A stretch of DNA of 64,000 nucleotides from Undaria pinnatifida. Lineage: Eukaryota; Sar; Phaeophyceae; Laminariales; Alariaceae. The stretch spans positions 18,903,146-18,967,145 of the forward strand of contig JABAKD010000020.1 of NCBI GenBank assembly GCA_012845835.1, in the 5' to 3' direction. The notes beneath the pieces are model-generated. The model was given only the letters and a program-made list of their open reading frames with translations, was not told where the DNA came from and did not search any database. Position 1 is the first letter of the stretch; each line of letters opens with the position of its first letter. Both the position numbers and the translations under genes were made by a program. Below are positions 58,601-64,000 of the stretch, one piece after another.

Positions 58601-59873
58601 TACCAGGTACAGAGTAGGTACACACTTGCACGTATCAGCAGCACGGCATAATTATATGCTCAAAAATGAAATGGATTTTGGGCGGCCAGCACGAGTGATG
58701 GCGGGCCGACTGAACACAAGCGCCGAAAACGTGACACACTACGAGTACAAATCCGCCCGGAGCGGGTGGCTGCTACGAGGGGTTGGGATGGTGCACTACA
58801 GTATAGGAGAGATGGTCACGACAACGGTCATCAACCGCATTCCTCCTCACCACAACCACAAACAACCACAACCAAACGCGCTCGTCGATGATAACAAAGC
58901 CAATGCAATTGGCAAAAAATGATATTTTCGGCCGAAAAAATGGCCACGACAACATTCTGGGAAGCTTCTCTGCCACGACTTCATCGGCGTCATCAGAAAA
59001 AGTGACAAAAAGAAGAAAAGGTACCGTATCCTGCCACGAGAAGACACGACGACTAGACCCAACTCAATGCGGGACAGGCGCGGGCGCCGTGCCATCTGTC
59101 CTCTCGAGGCTACGGCACGCACGCGACAGCAGGCGGCCTTCACACGAAAACAAATAAGCAGAAGCAGGAGCAGCCACAGCAGCAGCACAGCTGAGAGGCT
59201 AGGGATGTGGGATTATTCTCCTCTTGCTTGTGTTTTTCGTCCTCTCGTCTTCTCACCAGAGCACACACACGTAGGGAACAACTATTTTTCTCGAAGCGCC
59301 GTCGTCGTAGAAAGCTGCTGGAGATGGTGGGAGATGGAACATAAAGAAGGCTCACGGTCATCCCGTCAGGGAAGCGATTTCGGTCAAGCTCTTAGCTCTT
59401 CGGGGACACCATGGGGACATGCACACACGCGAGCACTATCTGCTAGTCCTCGGTTGTTGGCCAGCGACGAGCGAGCGTTTAAGGGCAGGGAACCTGGGCG
59501 AGAACTCGAAGAACAACAGCCAAGCTCAAAAAAACACATCACCTACATCATGCATGGAAAAAAAAGTTCGTCATGCGATAATTCTTGGGCAATTTTTGAA
59601 GAGCTGGCAGGAAGCAGCAGCATCCATTGTAACGTAGAAAGATCAACCGAATCGGATACGTCTCACCTGGCCCTTCCCGTTCGCGCCCCAGTCCTTCACC
59701 ACGTTGACCCCACCGTCCCTGACGATGACGACCGTGTGGAAGGACCCGGTGTCCATGCTCGTAACCGGCGCTGCCTCATGTTCTTCTTCCTGACCCGCAA
59801 CGGGCACCACCATTATTGCCGACAGCAAGGCGGACGCCAGCAGGACGAGCATGGGCACTCGGGAATACACCAT
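34754..59873 (-). CDS. Secreted-type RCC1-repeat transmembrane protein, 11 exons
   Basis: Eleven exons join into 611 codons with matching phases at every junction. Residues 1-27 are a signal peptide (MVYSRVPMLVLLASALLSAI, cleavage after VPVAG). Residues 38-459 hold RCC1-type repeats of about 50-60 residues (pattern HTCxLxDGxVKCWGxNxxGQLGLGDTxxRGDxxxEMGDNL). Six are complete; the seventh starts near residue 421 and lacks its last strand, which the N-terminal GSFHTVVIVRDGG could supply, closing a seven-blade propeller. A helix at about 475-496 (WFYIACGVVGAVLLCCLCLLCG) is followed by RAHRD and a Pro/Ala/Thr/Gly tail ending TVDSQA. This predicts a type I membrane protein with an outside propeller. 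RCC1 itself is a nuclear Ran exchange factor; this protein is unlikely to do that, and ligand or partner is unknown. Introns range from 618 to 8474 bp. Confidence 0.88.
35826..35960 (-). mobile_element. SINE family 2, truncated copy in intron 10
   Basis: Minus strand: CGCGAGTCGACGAGGGAAG, AATGAAGGCGCG, then TGACCCCGGATCTG. Same blocks as the copies at 42918 and 41534. The tRNA-like head is missing. Confidence 0.65.
36693..36854 (-). CDS. RCC1 gene exon 10 (transmembrane helix)
   Basis: Acceptor CTCCTTTCCAG before 36854, donor GCTG|GTAAGA after 36693, phase 1 in and out. Residues 460-513 include the membrane helix and the basic stop-transfer RAHRDNSGRG. Confidence 0.88.
37621..37691. repeat. 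ACT/GCT microsatellite starting at the exon 9 donor
   Basis: About 23 triplets of ACT with GCT. On the transcribed strand the intron starts GTACTAGTAG and continues as TAG/CAG triplets, so the repeat begins within the donor site itself. Confidence 0.9.
37694..37778 (-). CDS. RCC1 gene exon 9 (last, partial repeat)
   Basis: Acceptor GGGTCGAAACAG before 37778, donor GAAG|GTACTA after 37694, phase 0 in, 1 out. Residues 432-459 IGLGISETENIGDDPDEMGE then NLSPANLE. Confidence 0.85.
37791..37850. repeat. AAGAGC hexanucleotide repeat before exon 9
   Basis: AAGAGC/AAGATC units; on the transcribed strand GCTCTT repeats provide the pyrimidine-rich tract upstream of the exon 9 acceptor. A looser AGGCAAG-type repeat follows to about 37930. 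Confidence 0.8.
38136..38174 (-). pseudogene. Relic of RCC1 exon 8 end, copy 1
   Basis: Minus strand GTGGTCTGCTTGGTGGCTAA, CGGCAAGGATTAAGTGAGGG, then CTGC, against the real GTCGTCTGCTGGGGGGCTAA, CGACAAGGGACAA|GTGAGGG, CTGC. It would read VVCLVANGKD then stop. Exon end and intron start are both copied. Confidence 0.75.
38428..38459 (-). pseudogene. Relic of RCC1 exon 8 end, copy 2
   Basis: Minus strand AGGGCTAACGTCGAGGGACA then AGTGAGGGTTGG: the last eight codons (reading RANVEGQ against GANDKGQ) plus the donor GTGAGGG are retained. Confidence 0.65.
38596..38628 (-). pseudogene. Relic of RCC1 exon 8 end, copy 3
   Basis: Minus strand GTGGTCTGCTGGGGTGCTAC, CGACAGGGGGCAG, then GTGGCGG. It reads VVCWGATDRGQ, the best-kept of the three, with the donor GTGAGG changed to GTGGCG. 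Confidence 0.75.
38985..39203 (-). CDS. RCC1 gene exon 8 (repeats 6-7)
   Basis: Acceptor TTGTTGTTGCAG before 39203, donor GGACAA|GTGAGG after 38985, 73 codons, phase 0 both sides. Residues 359-431: CWGENNYGELGLGDT, HTCALVEQEDTVGN and CWGANDKGQ. It codes for the end of one repeat, a whole loop and the start of the next. Confidence 0.92.
39822..39914 (-). CDS. RCC1 gene exon 7
   Basis: Acceptor GTGGGTGCAG before 39914, donor ATTAAG|GTTAGT after 39822, 31 codons, phase 0 both sides. Residues 328-358 GNINLGTGRTAIEIAAGGNH then TCARLDTDEIK. Confidence 0.9.
40835..41110 (-). mobile_element. SINE family 1, variant head, in intron 6
   Basis: Minus strand: a head CCTGTGGAGTAGCAGGTG with B box GGGTTTGAATCCTCCC, then GACTTTTTCTTGGGTAAA, GGAAAGCGCGAGAGCGTGAG and a diverged 3' body ending GAGCTGGAAAGCG. 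The head differs from the 57220 type, so it is a subfamily shared with 55380-56520. Confidence 0.7.
41534..41780 (+). mobile_element. SINE family 2 copy in intron 6
   Basis: GGCCGCCCCGTTGGTTACCC (head), an A-run (41595-41609), then GAGAGCGCCCAGCAGCGTGG, GCGAGTCGACGAGGGAAG and GACCCCGGATCTGAG. Opposite orientation to the copy at 42918. Confidence 0.7.
42918..43215 (-). mobile_element. SINE family 2, longest copy, in intron 6
   Basis: Minus strand: head GGTCGCCTCGGCGGTCTAGT, GGTTACCCTCGAATACTA, then TCGAGTTCGATTCCCAACG (B box). The body has GAGAGCGCCTAGCAACGTGG, CGCGAGTCGACGAGGGAAG, AATGAAGGCACGTACC and ends GACCCCGGATCTAAG. The head resembles a tRNA but its ends do not pair as an acceptor stem, so it is a SINE and not a tRNA gene. 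Confidence 0.75.
43622..43678 (-). CDS. RCC1 gene exon 6
   Basis: Acceptor GCATGGGATAG before 43678, donor GGCCTG|GTAAGC after 43622, 19 codons, phase 0 both sides. Residues 309-327 LGQENRQNVGDTENDMIGL. It is too short to be seen by ORF length, but joins the repeat between exons 5 and 7 exactly where the repeat pattern needs it. Confidence 0.85.
44080..44395 (+). mobile_element. SINE family 1, full-length copy in intron 5
   Basis: CGGTCGCCCCGGTGGCGTAT at 44081, B box GTGAGTTCGAGCCCCG at about 44136, TTTCTTGTGCACAAATTGAC, GGAAAGCGCGAAAGCGTGAG, ending CTTGTCCAAAAGCTG and an A/T-rich tail that meets an inverted repeat-B copy. Confidence 0.85.
44395..44690 (-). repeat. Repeat B, long copy
   Basis: Reverse complement of the order at 958-1262, from CTCCAGCTGTGAGATCG (44402) to CCGGTGAGGGGAGGGCG (about 44670). 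A further plus-strand 3' fragment is at 44775-44830. Confidence 0.7.
45722..45778. repeat. Short TTCGTTTG-type tandem repeat
   Basis: GATTCGTTTGTATTCGTTTG and near copies, about five units of 10-12 bp, in intron 5. Confidence 0.8.
46324..46381 (-). CDS. RCC1 gene exon 5
   Basis: Acceptor CTTTTACAG before 46381, donor GGGCAG|GTAAGA after 46324, phase 2 in (AG|C, Ser), 0 out. Residues 289-308 SCAILDDGAVRCWGLGASGQ. Confidence 0.9.
47111..47287 (-). CDS. RCC1 gene exon 4
   Basis: Acceptor GTCTGTGTTCAG before 47287, donor CACAG|GTTAGT after 47111, phase 2 both sides. Residues 230-288 include CVLLTDGNVKCFGKNYAGQ, LGLDDTEIRGDEENEMGDNL and ATAIACGEEH. Confidence 0.92.
47810..48440 (+). repeat. Repeat C copy in intron 3, with nested repeat-B fragment
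   Basis: Same order of blocks as 27705-28230, including GCGGGACGGAGCACGT, GGCGAGTCGCATGAAGG, CACCTTGTGCGTACTT, CATTTGGGCGCTCAG and CTTATCTCCTTCCTCTTTGG. At 47905-47990 an inverted repeat-B end (GACGTCAGCTGTGAGTTCGA, ATATTTGCAAGCTGCG) interrupts it. Confidence 0.65.
48678..48819 (-). CDS. RCC1 gene exon 3
   Basis: Acceptor TTTTGTTTTAG before 48819, donor CACAC|GTGAGA after 48678, phase 1 in, 2 out. Residues 183-229 GYNQWGELGLGDKDDRGDDP, DEMGDNLDFVDLGSDV and QSIALGDWH; the split codon to exon 4 gives T. Confidence 0.92.
49790..49945 (-). repeat. Repeat of CACTATAGAGGG/CACTACAGAGGG type
   Basis: ACTGTAGAGGGAAATACCGG, GGCACTACTATAGCGGC, GGCACTACAGAGGGCAACCG, GCGCTACAGAGAGCAACC and AGCACTATAGAGGG. 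It is the inverted counterpart of the TATAGTGCCGGTT repeat at 31545. Confidence 0.6.
50520..50790 (-). repeat. Repeat C, inverted partial copy with C-runs
   Basis: Contains AAAGAGGAAGGAGATAAC, GTCTCGAAAGGGATGCGTGG, TCAATGGCCAAATGACGAAG and CAAGCAACAAATGAGTACGC, followed by C-runs up to exon 2's donor (50780-50840). A TGTCACATGT triplet repeat is at 50636-50668. Confidence 0.7.
50853..51192 (-). CDS. RCC1 gene exon 2 (repeats 1-3)
   Basis: Acceptor AATACCAACAG before 51192, donor CTGGG|GTGAGT after 50853, phase 0 in, 1 out. Residues 70-182: LGLNDTKDRGDNDGDVGDLL, HTAAIMEDNTVLMWGYNAKG, NEMGTNMLVTELGEGLEATS and HTCIILDGDRLKCWG. It is the largest exon, holding about two repeats. Confidence 0.93.
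52430..52590 (+). repeat. Repeat B, 3' part, in intron 1
   Basis: TCCTGTTGACCCTGGCATCA, ACACGCGCGATTCTAGTATC, ACGTGAGTTTCGACGAAAGC and ATGTTCGATCTCACAGCTGA. Confidence 0.65.
53150..53430 (+). repeat. Repeat B copy in intron 1
   Basis: CCTCATCAAAACGGCGTTTA, GTTCCGTGCACAGATTG, CACCCTGTCGACCCTGG, AGGAGTCGCCGACC, then AGCTTGCGAATACGAGTTGC and TCTCGCAGCTGTAGTGTA. Confidence 0.65.
53450..55379. other. Intron 1 sequence, no element recognised
   Basis: Small ORFs at 54206-54624 and 54783-55094 have no motif I know. A poly(A) run (54743-54760) could be the end of an unrecognised retroelement. A GACAGACAGACAAACAGAC repeat is at 53475-53520. Confidence 0.3.
55380..56520 (-). mobile_element. SINE family 1 variant, split by an insertion
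   Basis: Minus strand: head at 56520-56425 (CTGTGGAGAAGCAGGTG, B box GCTGGTTCGAATCCTCCC), part of the body to 56374, then after the insertion the body resumes at 55663 (AGCAGAAAGCGCCAGAGCG) and runs to CTTGTCCAGAAGG. Same variant head as 40835-41110. Confidence 0.7.
55666..56371. mobile_element. 706-bp element with inverted ends and TA duplication
   Basis: Starts CCGTAATCGTCTCTGAT and ends ATCAGAGACGATTACGG, a perfect 17-bp terminal inverted repeat, flanked on each side by TA (55664-55665 and 56372-56373). TA duplication is typical of Tc1/mariner-type elements. Inside the ends are repeats of the palindromic ACCCCCGGGGGT and further copies of GGTAAA-CAGAGGA. There is no transposase; one plus ORF (55851-56159, Glu/Gly-rich start) is unrecognised. 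It inserted into a SINE, so the SINE is older. Confidence 0.85.
57220..57531 (+). mobile_element. SINE family 1, full-length copy in intron 1
   Basis: CGGTCGCCCCGGTGGCGTAT at 57221, A-box-like GGCGTATCAGG, B box GTGAGTTCGAATCCCCCC at about 57276, then CTTTTTCTTGTGCACAAAG, GGAAAGCGCGAGAGCGTGAG, GATTGCTGAACCCTATGCGC, CTTGTCCAGAAGCTGGAAAG and a short poly(A) at 57521-57531. Best-preserved copy in the window. Confidence 0.88.
57532..59666. other. Intron 1, promoter-proximal part
   Basis: No repeat copy recognised. GATACGATACGATACGA at 57960 is a short tandem. A 274-codon plus ORF across 59067-59891 is antisense to exon 1 and has no motif; it is a shadow of exon 1 and its flank. Confidence 0.35.
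59667..59873 (-). CDS. RCC1 gene exon 1 (start, signal peptide)
   Basis: ATG at 59873 in context CAACATCATGGTG, donor GGCCAG|GTGAGA after 59667, 69 codons, phase 0 out. Signal peptide as above, a short acidic stretch (QEEEHEAA), then GSFHTVVIVRDGGVNVVKDW and GANGKGQ, the start of the first repeat. The next in-phase exon is 8.5 kb away. Confidence 0.9.
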
Positions 59874-61247
59874 GATGTTGACGAGCGCTGAAACTCAACC
59901 CAAACTTTTTTTCTAGCAGTCCAAGCTGTCCTCTTTGCCGAGTGCGGCGCTGGATGCTCCTCGGTCCTCCCTAGAAGTTGCTGTGAGTCGGTGATGCTAA
60001 CTTACGAAGGCTTTAGCTTTCCTTTGAAATTCGAGATTAGGAACAGCTCCCCCCCCCTGCGTAGTCGTGGCGGCGTACCAGTGCACCGGTCAGGACGGGA
60101 CAGGGAACTACGTGCTGCTTTCTGGATACACAAGTCCAATTGTTGTAGCACAAGAAGAGCTCACTGCTTGCTGCAGGCTACGCAGACCACGAGACCACCA
60201 GCCTTGGCCTTTCGACTGTTGGCGCCGAGGGAAAAGCTTGTGGCTTCTGTGCCTCTCGCAGCACGTTGACGGTGGTGGTGATAATGCTCGATGGGGTGCT
60301 ATTTATTCCTTGGGCGCCGCTCTGCTCTGTCTGCCTCGTGCTCCTCGGAGAGAGATCGGGAGAGGCGGGAGATACGAGTGAGTATGATGTGATACTCGTG
60401 GTGCGTTGTTTGTCTTAAATCTGTGTCTGCTGGAAAAAGGAAACCAACAACAACTAAATCGGGCAAATTCGGCCGGCAGACGTACGCAAGTTAATTAAAA
60501 TCTTGGCAGAATTACCGAATAAAAATACCGATCATCCAATGATACCACATACATACCACGATACCTGAGATCCTATGATATCAATTCAAAATGATTTGAG
60601 GTCTCAGATCTCGTCGTCAAATTAAATATGGCGATAATTGTCGTATTATTTCGTGTTTCGTCCGTTGTGATATTTGAGTCAGTAGGGGTCCCCCCAGTAA
60701 CAATAACAACAGATAAGGCGGCGGTGTGCCGGCCAGAGCAACACGACCGCCTTACTGGGGGAAGCCGCCTAGTATTTATTCGAGGTTATGAGCACTGCAA
60801 TGCAGTGGGATTCCCGACTATACTCGCGCCAAGCGATGTTGACTGCCTTTATATCTGCCTTTATTTCGGGACACGGCCTTACCCGGACCGCCTTACCCCC
60901 ACTACTTGGGAATCTTGGCGTGGTGGTACTTGATTTTCGTAAGAAACAACGAATGAATGGTGGTGGCAGGGGGTGGTATAAAACCAGTATAAAAGGACAA
61001 CGACGACTTTCGTCGTTAATATTGCTGACAAGCCCATCACAACACCACAAAACGCAGAAGAACACGGAACACAAACAGACGTCGTGTAGAAGCAACGAAA
61101 AGCAAAACCTAAATACAACGACCTCAACGCAACACAGTATAGCACAGCAGTATAGGCACATTATGTAAGATATACCATCATCGACGACCACATACTTTTC
61201 TTCTGTCTGTAGCTCTGTAGTCGGATGGTATATATGATGCCATATAA
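59874..61247. other. 5' flank of the RCC1 gene
   Basis: Should contain the promoter and 5' UTR on the minus strand. An AATAAATAG stretch (minus, about 60303-60311) is the only TATA-like motif near, roughly 430 bp above the ATG. ORFs at 60067-60381 and 60628-60933 have no motif. Confidence 0.3.
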
Positions 61248-63375
61248 TTGTTGTTGTTCTCACATTAACTCGCATAATCAAGCCCGTGGTCACAGGACAG
61301 GCTCCACTCACTCTGGAGCTGAGGAATACCCCAGGGAAAAACGCAAACAAACCAAAGGTGGCACACGCATATATCACAGCTGACGCAATTCATGCCTCCA
61401 CCAGAAACATATAAAAGTGAAATCGGGAGTCAGCCTACGATGTGCCAGGTCCATACTGGTGCATACGTCTCACTACTCGCGACTGGAAAAACATACTATA
61501 CCGCTTGCCACCCAAGAAAGACTACCACGTATATTTTGCACGTAGTACCTATCACTACGCATACATACGCACGGTAGACGCAAGTCAATTGGAAAAAAGA
61601 AACAAAGAAAAGAAAAGAAGATGAAGGAAAGAGAAGAAAAGACAAGAAAACGAAAAAACGAAAAAGGAAAGGAAAGGAAAGAAAAGACGAGAAAAGCAAG
61701 AAAAGACAAGACAAGAAGAGGAAGCAAGGAAAGGAAAAGAGAAAAACAGGCCATACTAACAGACCCTAGGAACTGACTAAAGACGGCATTGGGCTCATAG
61801 AGGGTATCAAGTGCATCATCAATGGCACTGGGGAGATAACGCAACATGGCGAAGAAGTCAGGGCGGTCTTACGCCATCTTGTGACGGCCATTGGAAGGCC
61901 CACAAATTTCAAGACGATGGTGGCCAGACCCAGACTTCAGCCTCTTGGGCATGACGCCCCCCCCCCCCCCCCCCCCCCACTTCCCCCCTTCCCCCCTTCC
62001 CCCCTCCCCCCCCCCCTCCCTCCCCCCCTCCCCCCGGCCGGTTAGAGATGCCGACGGTGGATGGCGCTACCGCAGCCTTTGCGCGTCGCTCTGCATCTTT
62101 GCGCCTCTCCGTTTCACGCCAATTCCGCATGAACAACTCGGCTCCCTCCTCTACTCGTCGAAACCATCTGCCGGTCTTCTGAGCAGCCTTTCGCCACCCT
62201 TCGAATTTCATTCCAAAGACCGACATATATATCCTCCTTCAGATGAGCCACCAAGTCCTTCTCTTGCCCCCCTGAGTAGCCCTTACCCCCAACAAGCTCC
62301 CCAAACATCACCCACTGTGGCAGACGCTCCTCCCTCATACGTGTTACGAATCCCGCAAACAATATCCTCCGTGTGCGCACTATCGCCTCTATGCTCTCGG
62401 AAACTGTCTTGGCAAGCGCGTCGGCGTACGATAGGATGTGGTCGTCGCGCTTTTGTTTTCGCCATCCGAGGCATCGGAGGAGCATCGAGTGGTGAACCCG
62501 TCGTAGCCTGTCATAGTCAGGCTTGTTCGGGCTCCACGTCATGCAACCGTAAAGCAGTGTCTCGACCACCTCAGGTTTCAGCAACCGCACCTTCAACCGT
62601 AAGCGCACACCCGGGAGAACATAGATTTCCATCTTGTACCGCTGAAAGCACGCCCAAGCTCTCTGAATACGCCGCGTTATTTCAATGCTAAGGTCTCTGT
62701 CTGCGGTGATAGCCCCGTCCAAATACACAAACTCGATTGTTTGTTTGTATACCTGGCCGGCTGCATTGATTGTGAACGACATCTTCCCCCCGCATTAGGT
62801 TTGCAGGCACATCATCTCTGTTTTCGCCTCGGAGACCGTAAGCTCGAACGACGAGCACGCAGTCACGATCACCGTCATCATCCTCTCCAGCCCTTCTGAT
62901 GATCGCGATACGATGCCCGCATCGTCCGCGTACATCATACCCCACAAGCTCTGCACCTCCTCCCCCTCCTTCCCCCTCCGCCCGCCGACTTTGCCTGTGC
63001 GTGAAGTGCCCTTCTTCTCGCCTTTCTCCTTCCGTTGGAGCTGCACCATGTTGGCCGTGATGGCTGCATCAGCGAGGAAGCGTTTCTCGGCCACACGCAG
63101 TACCGCCGTGGAAAACATGTTGAACAGCAGTGGCGCGAGCACGCATCCTTGCCTGAGACCTTGCCCCACGTCGAACTTATCCGCGCACTCTCCATCATCC
63201 AACCGCACGCATGCTTGCATTCCGTCGTGGAATTGGCGGATGACGGTGAGCATTCTCGGTGGCACGCCAAAACGAGCAAGGACATCCCACAGAAGGGTTC
63301 GGTCGGCGGAGTCATATGCTGTAGTGAGGTCGACAAATCACAAGACGGGACATCGTCCAGTGGTCTATGCACGGG
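61248..63375 (-). mobile_element. RTE-like LINE, 5'-truncated
   Basis: Minus strand: reverse-transcriptase ORF (63340 to about 61909) followed by a 3' non-coding part with a G-rich stretch, a long CTTTT-rich stretch (61590-61750 seen as purines) and a terminal ACA-triplet tail (61255-61275). The 5' portion, including any endonuclease, is missing beyond 63375. The 3' part is repeated at 9200-9757 and an RT piece at 15117-15365. The RT style ([55 protein letters not shown]) and short 3' repeat tail resemble the RTE group. Class by inspection only. Confidence 0.85.
61909..63340 (-). pseudogene. LINE reverse transcriptase, with stop and frameshifts
   Basis: Palm motifs in order: [20 protein letters not shown] (63338 on), [36 protein letters not shown] with the catalytic YADD intact, then EIMCLQ-like MMCLQT followed by an in-frame TAA at 62795-62797, resuming GGKMSFTINAAGQVYK, YLDGAI, LLYGCMTWSPNKPDYDRLRR and RRILFAGFVTRM. 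A frameshift near 62228 moves to FEGWRKAAQKTGRWFRRVEE and ERRKDAERRAKA, ending by about 61909. A 1-nt insertion just before FVDL breaks the upstream frame. The copy cannot make a full enzyme as it stands. Confidence 0.85.
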
Positions 63376-63429
63376 GGCCTCTGCTTAAGCTCGTGCACAA
63401 TGCTCGGGTCAAAGGTCAATATCTATGGG

Positions 63430-63545
63430 CCGGTCGCCCCGGTGGTCTATATCTATCCAGTGGTTGCCCTCGAATGCTACTATTAATAATATGATTAATG
63501 GAACAGACAGTTGGTTCTTTTCTCTTTTCTTCTGGTTTCGAACCC
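63430..63545 (+). mobile_element. SINE tRNA-like head, interrupted
   Basis: CCGGTCGCCCCGGTGGTCTA then CAGTGGTTGCCCTCGAATGC, close to the family 2 head, then AT-rich sequence and a B-box-like TGGTTTCGAACCCCG at about 63533. No body follows. Confidence 0.55.
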
Positions 63546-63639
63546 CGTGTAGCTCGGACTTTTGAGTTGATTTGCAAAAAGGTTATGCCATTCTTAAAAC
63601 TGACCGTGTCATATAATAGTATCATGCTTACTATTATAT

Positions 63640-63905
63640 GTATCCTCCAGGTGGGTTTTATAGTATCAGTGCAAAGAATGATTATTATGGAAAATCGTCC
63701 TGTTGACCCTGACAACATCCATGCAGGGGATTCACCGACCTATGTCTTTCATGTGAGGATCAAATATATAACACGCGCGAACGACCTTCCGTAAATTTTG
63801 TGCAAGTATTGTGTATTAACGGAACATATAGATGTGCCACGCAGCTTGCAAAGTTGAGTCTCAATAATTCAATCGGTTGTACTCACAGCTGACGTTTTTC
63901 AATTT
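63640..63905 (+). repeat. Repeat B copy at window end
   Basis: GGGTTTTATAGTATCAGTGC, CCTGTTGACCCTGACAACAT, GGGATTCACCGACCTATG, ACACGCGCGA, GCAGCTTGCAAAGTTGAG and ACTCACAGCTGACG. Confidence 0.65.
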
Positions 63906-64000
63906 CTATGAAAAATAAAAAAAAACCAACTAACTAACTGACTGAGCCAGATTATAACATTTAATAAAAAAAATAATATGGCAGCGTGTGGGTATAGGCA

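Noticed and set aside
59067-59891. 274-codon plus-strand ORF
   Set aside because: It lies antisense to exon 1 of the RCC1 gene and its flank, has no motif, and starts and stops arbitrarily.

Overview
The window is nuclear DNA of an intron-rich eukaryote, near 50% GC, with short exons, large introns, GTAAG/GTGAG/GTTAG donors and very dense repeats. The repeat-rich introns and the type of secreted RCC1-repeat protein found here fit a brown alga or a related stramenopile. That placement is inferred from gene style; no rRNA or plastid marker supports it.

The main gene is on the minus strand and fills 34754-59873. I rebuilt it exon by exon from splice sites and reading phase. Eleven exons in about 25.1 kb join without a frame break into 611 codons: a signal peptide, a seven-blade RCC1-type beta-propeller, one transmembrane helix and a Pro/Ala/Thr/Gly-rich tail. 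Only about 7% of the locus is coding. The introns carry SINE-like elements, a TA-flanked inverted-repeat element, microsatellites touching splice sites, and three decayed copies of the end of exon 8.

A second, less certain plus-strand gene lies at about 3.97-7.33 kb. It encodes a cysteine-containing protein of unknown function. One of its exons (168 nt, phase 0 on both sides) sits in a recent, nearly identical 930-bp tandem duplication, and a 372-bp LTR element lies in the next intron. At 28.71 kb there is a lone terminal exon of ribosomal protein S28 with a premature stop.

The rest is mobile or repetitive DNA. 11.8-27.35 kb is a nest of decayed Ty3/gypsy-like elements: an LTR pair at 18459-18763 and 27030-27344, gag on the minus strand, fragments of pol, and several internal tandem arrays. 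A TRIM-like family (84-bp LTRs, TGG primer-site start, purine tract, internal tRNA-like 3' half) occurs at 6.8, 10.4-11.45 and 29.2-29.65 kb. An RTE-like LINE is at 61.25-63.38 kb, with fragments at 9.2 and 15.1 kb. Two SINE-like families with tRNA-type heads, and two further dispersed families (called B and C here), are scattered throughout. Minisatellites occur at 14.2-15.1, 16.3, 16.8-17.2 and 21-24 kb, and long poly-C runs are common.
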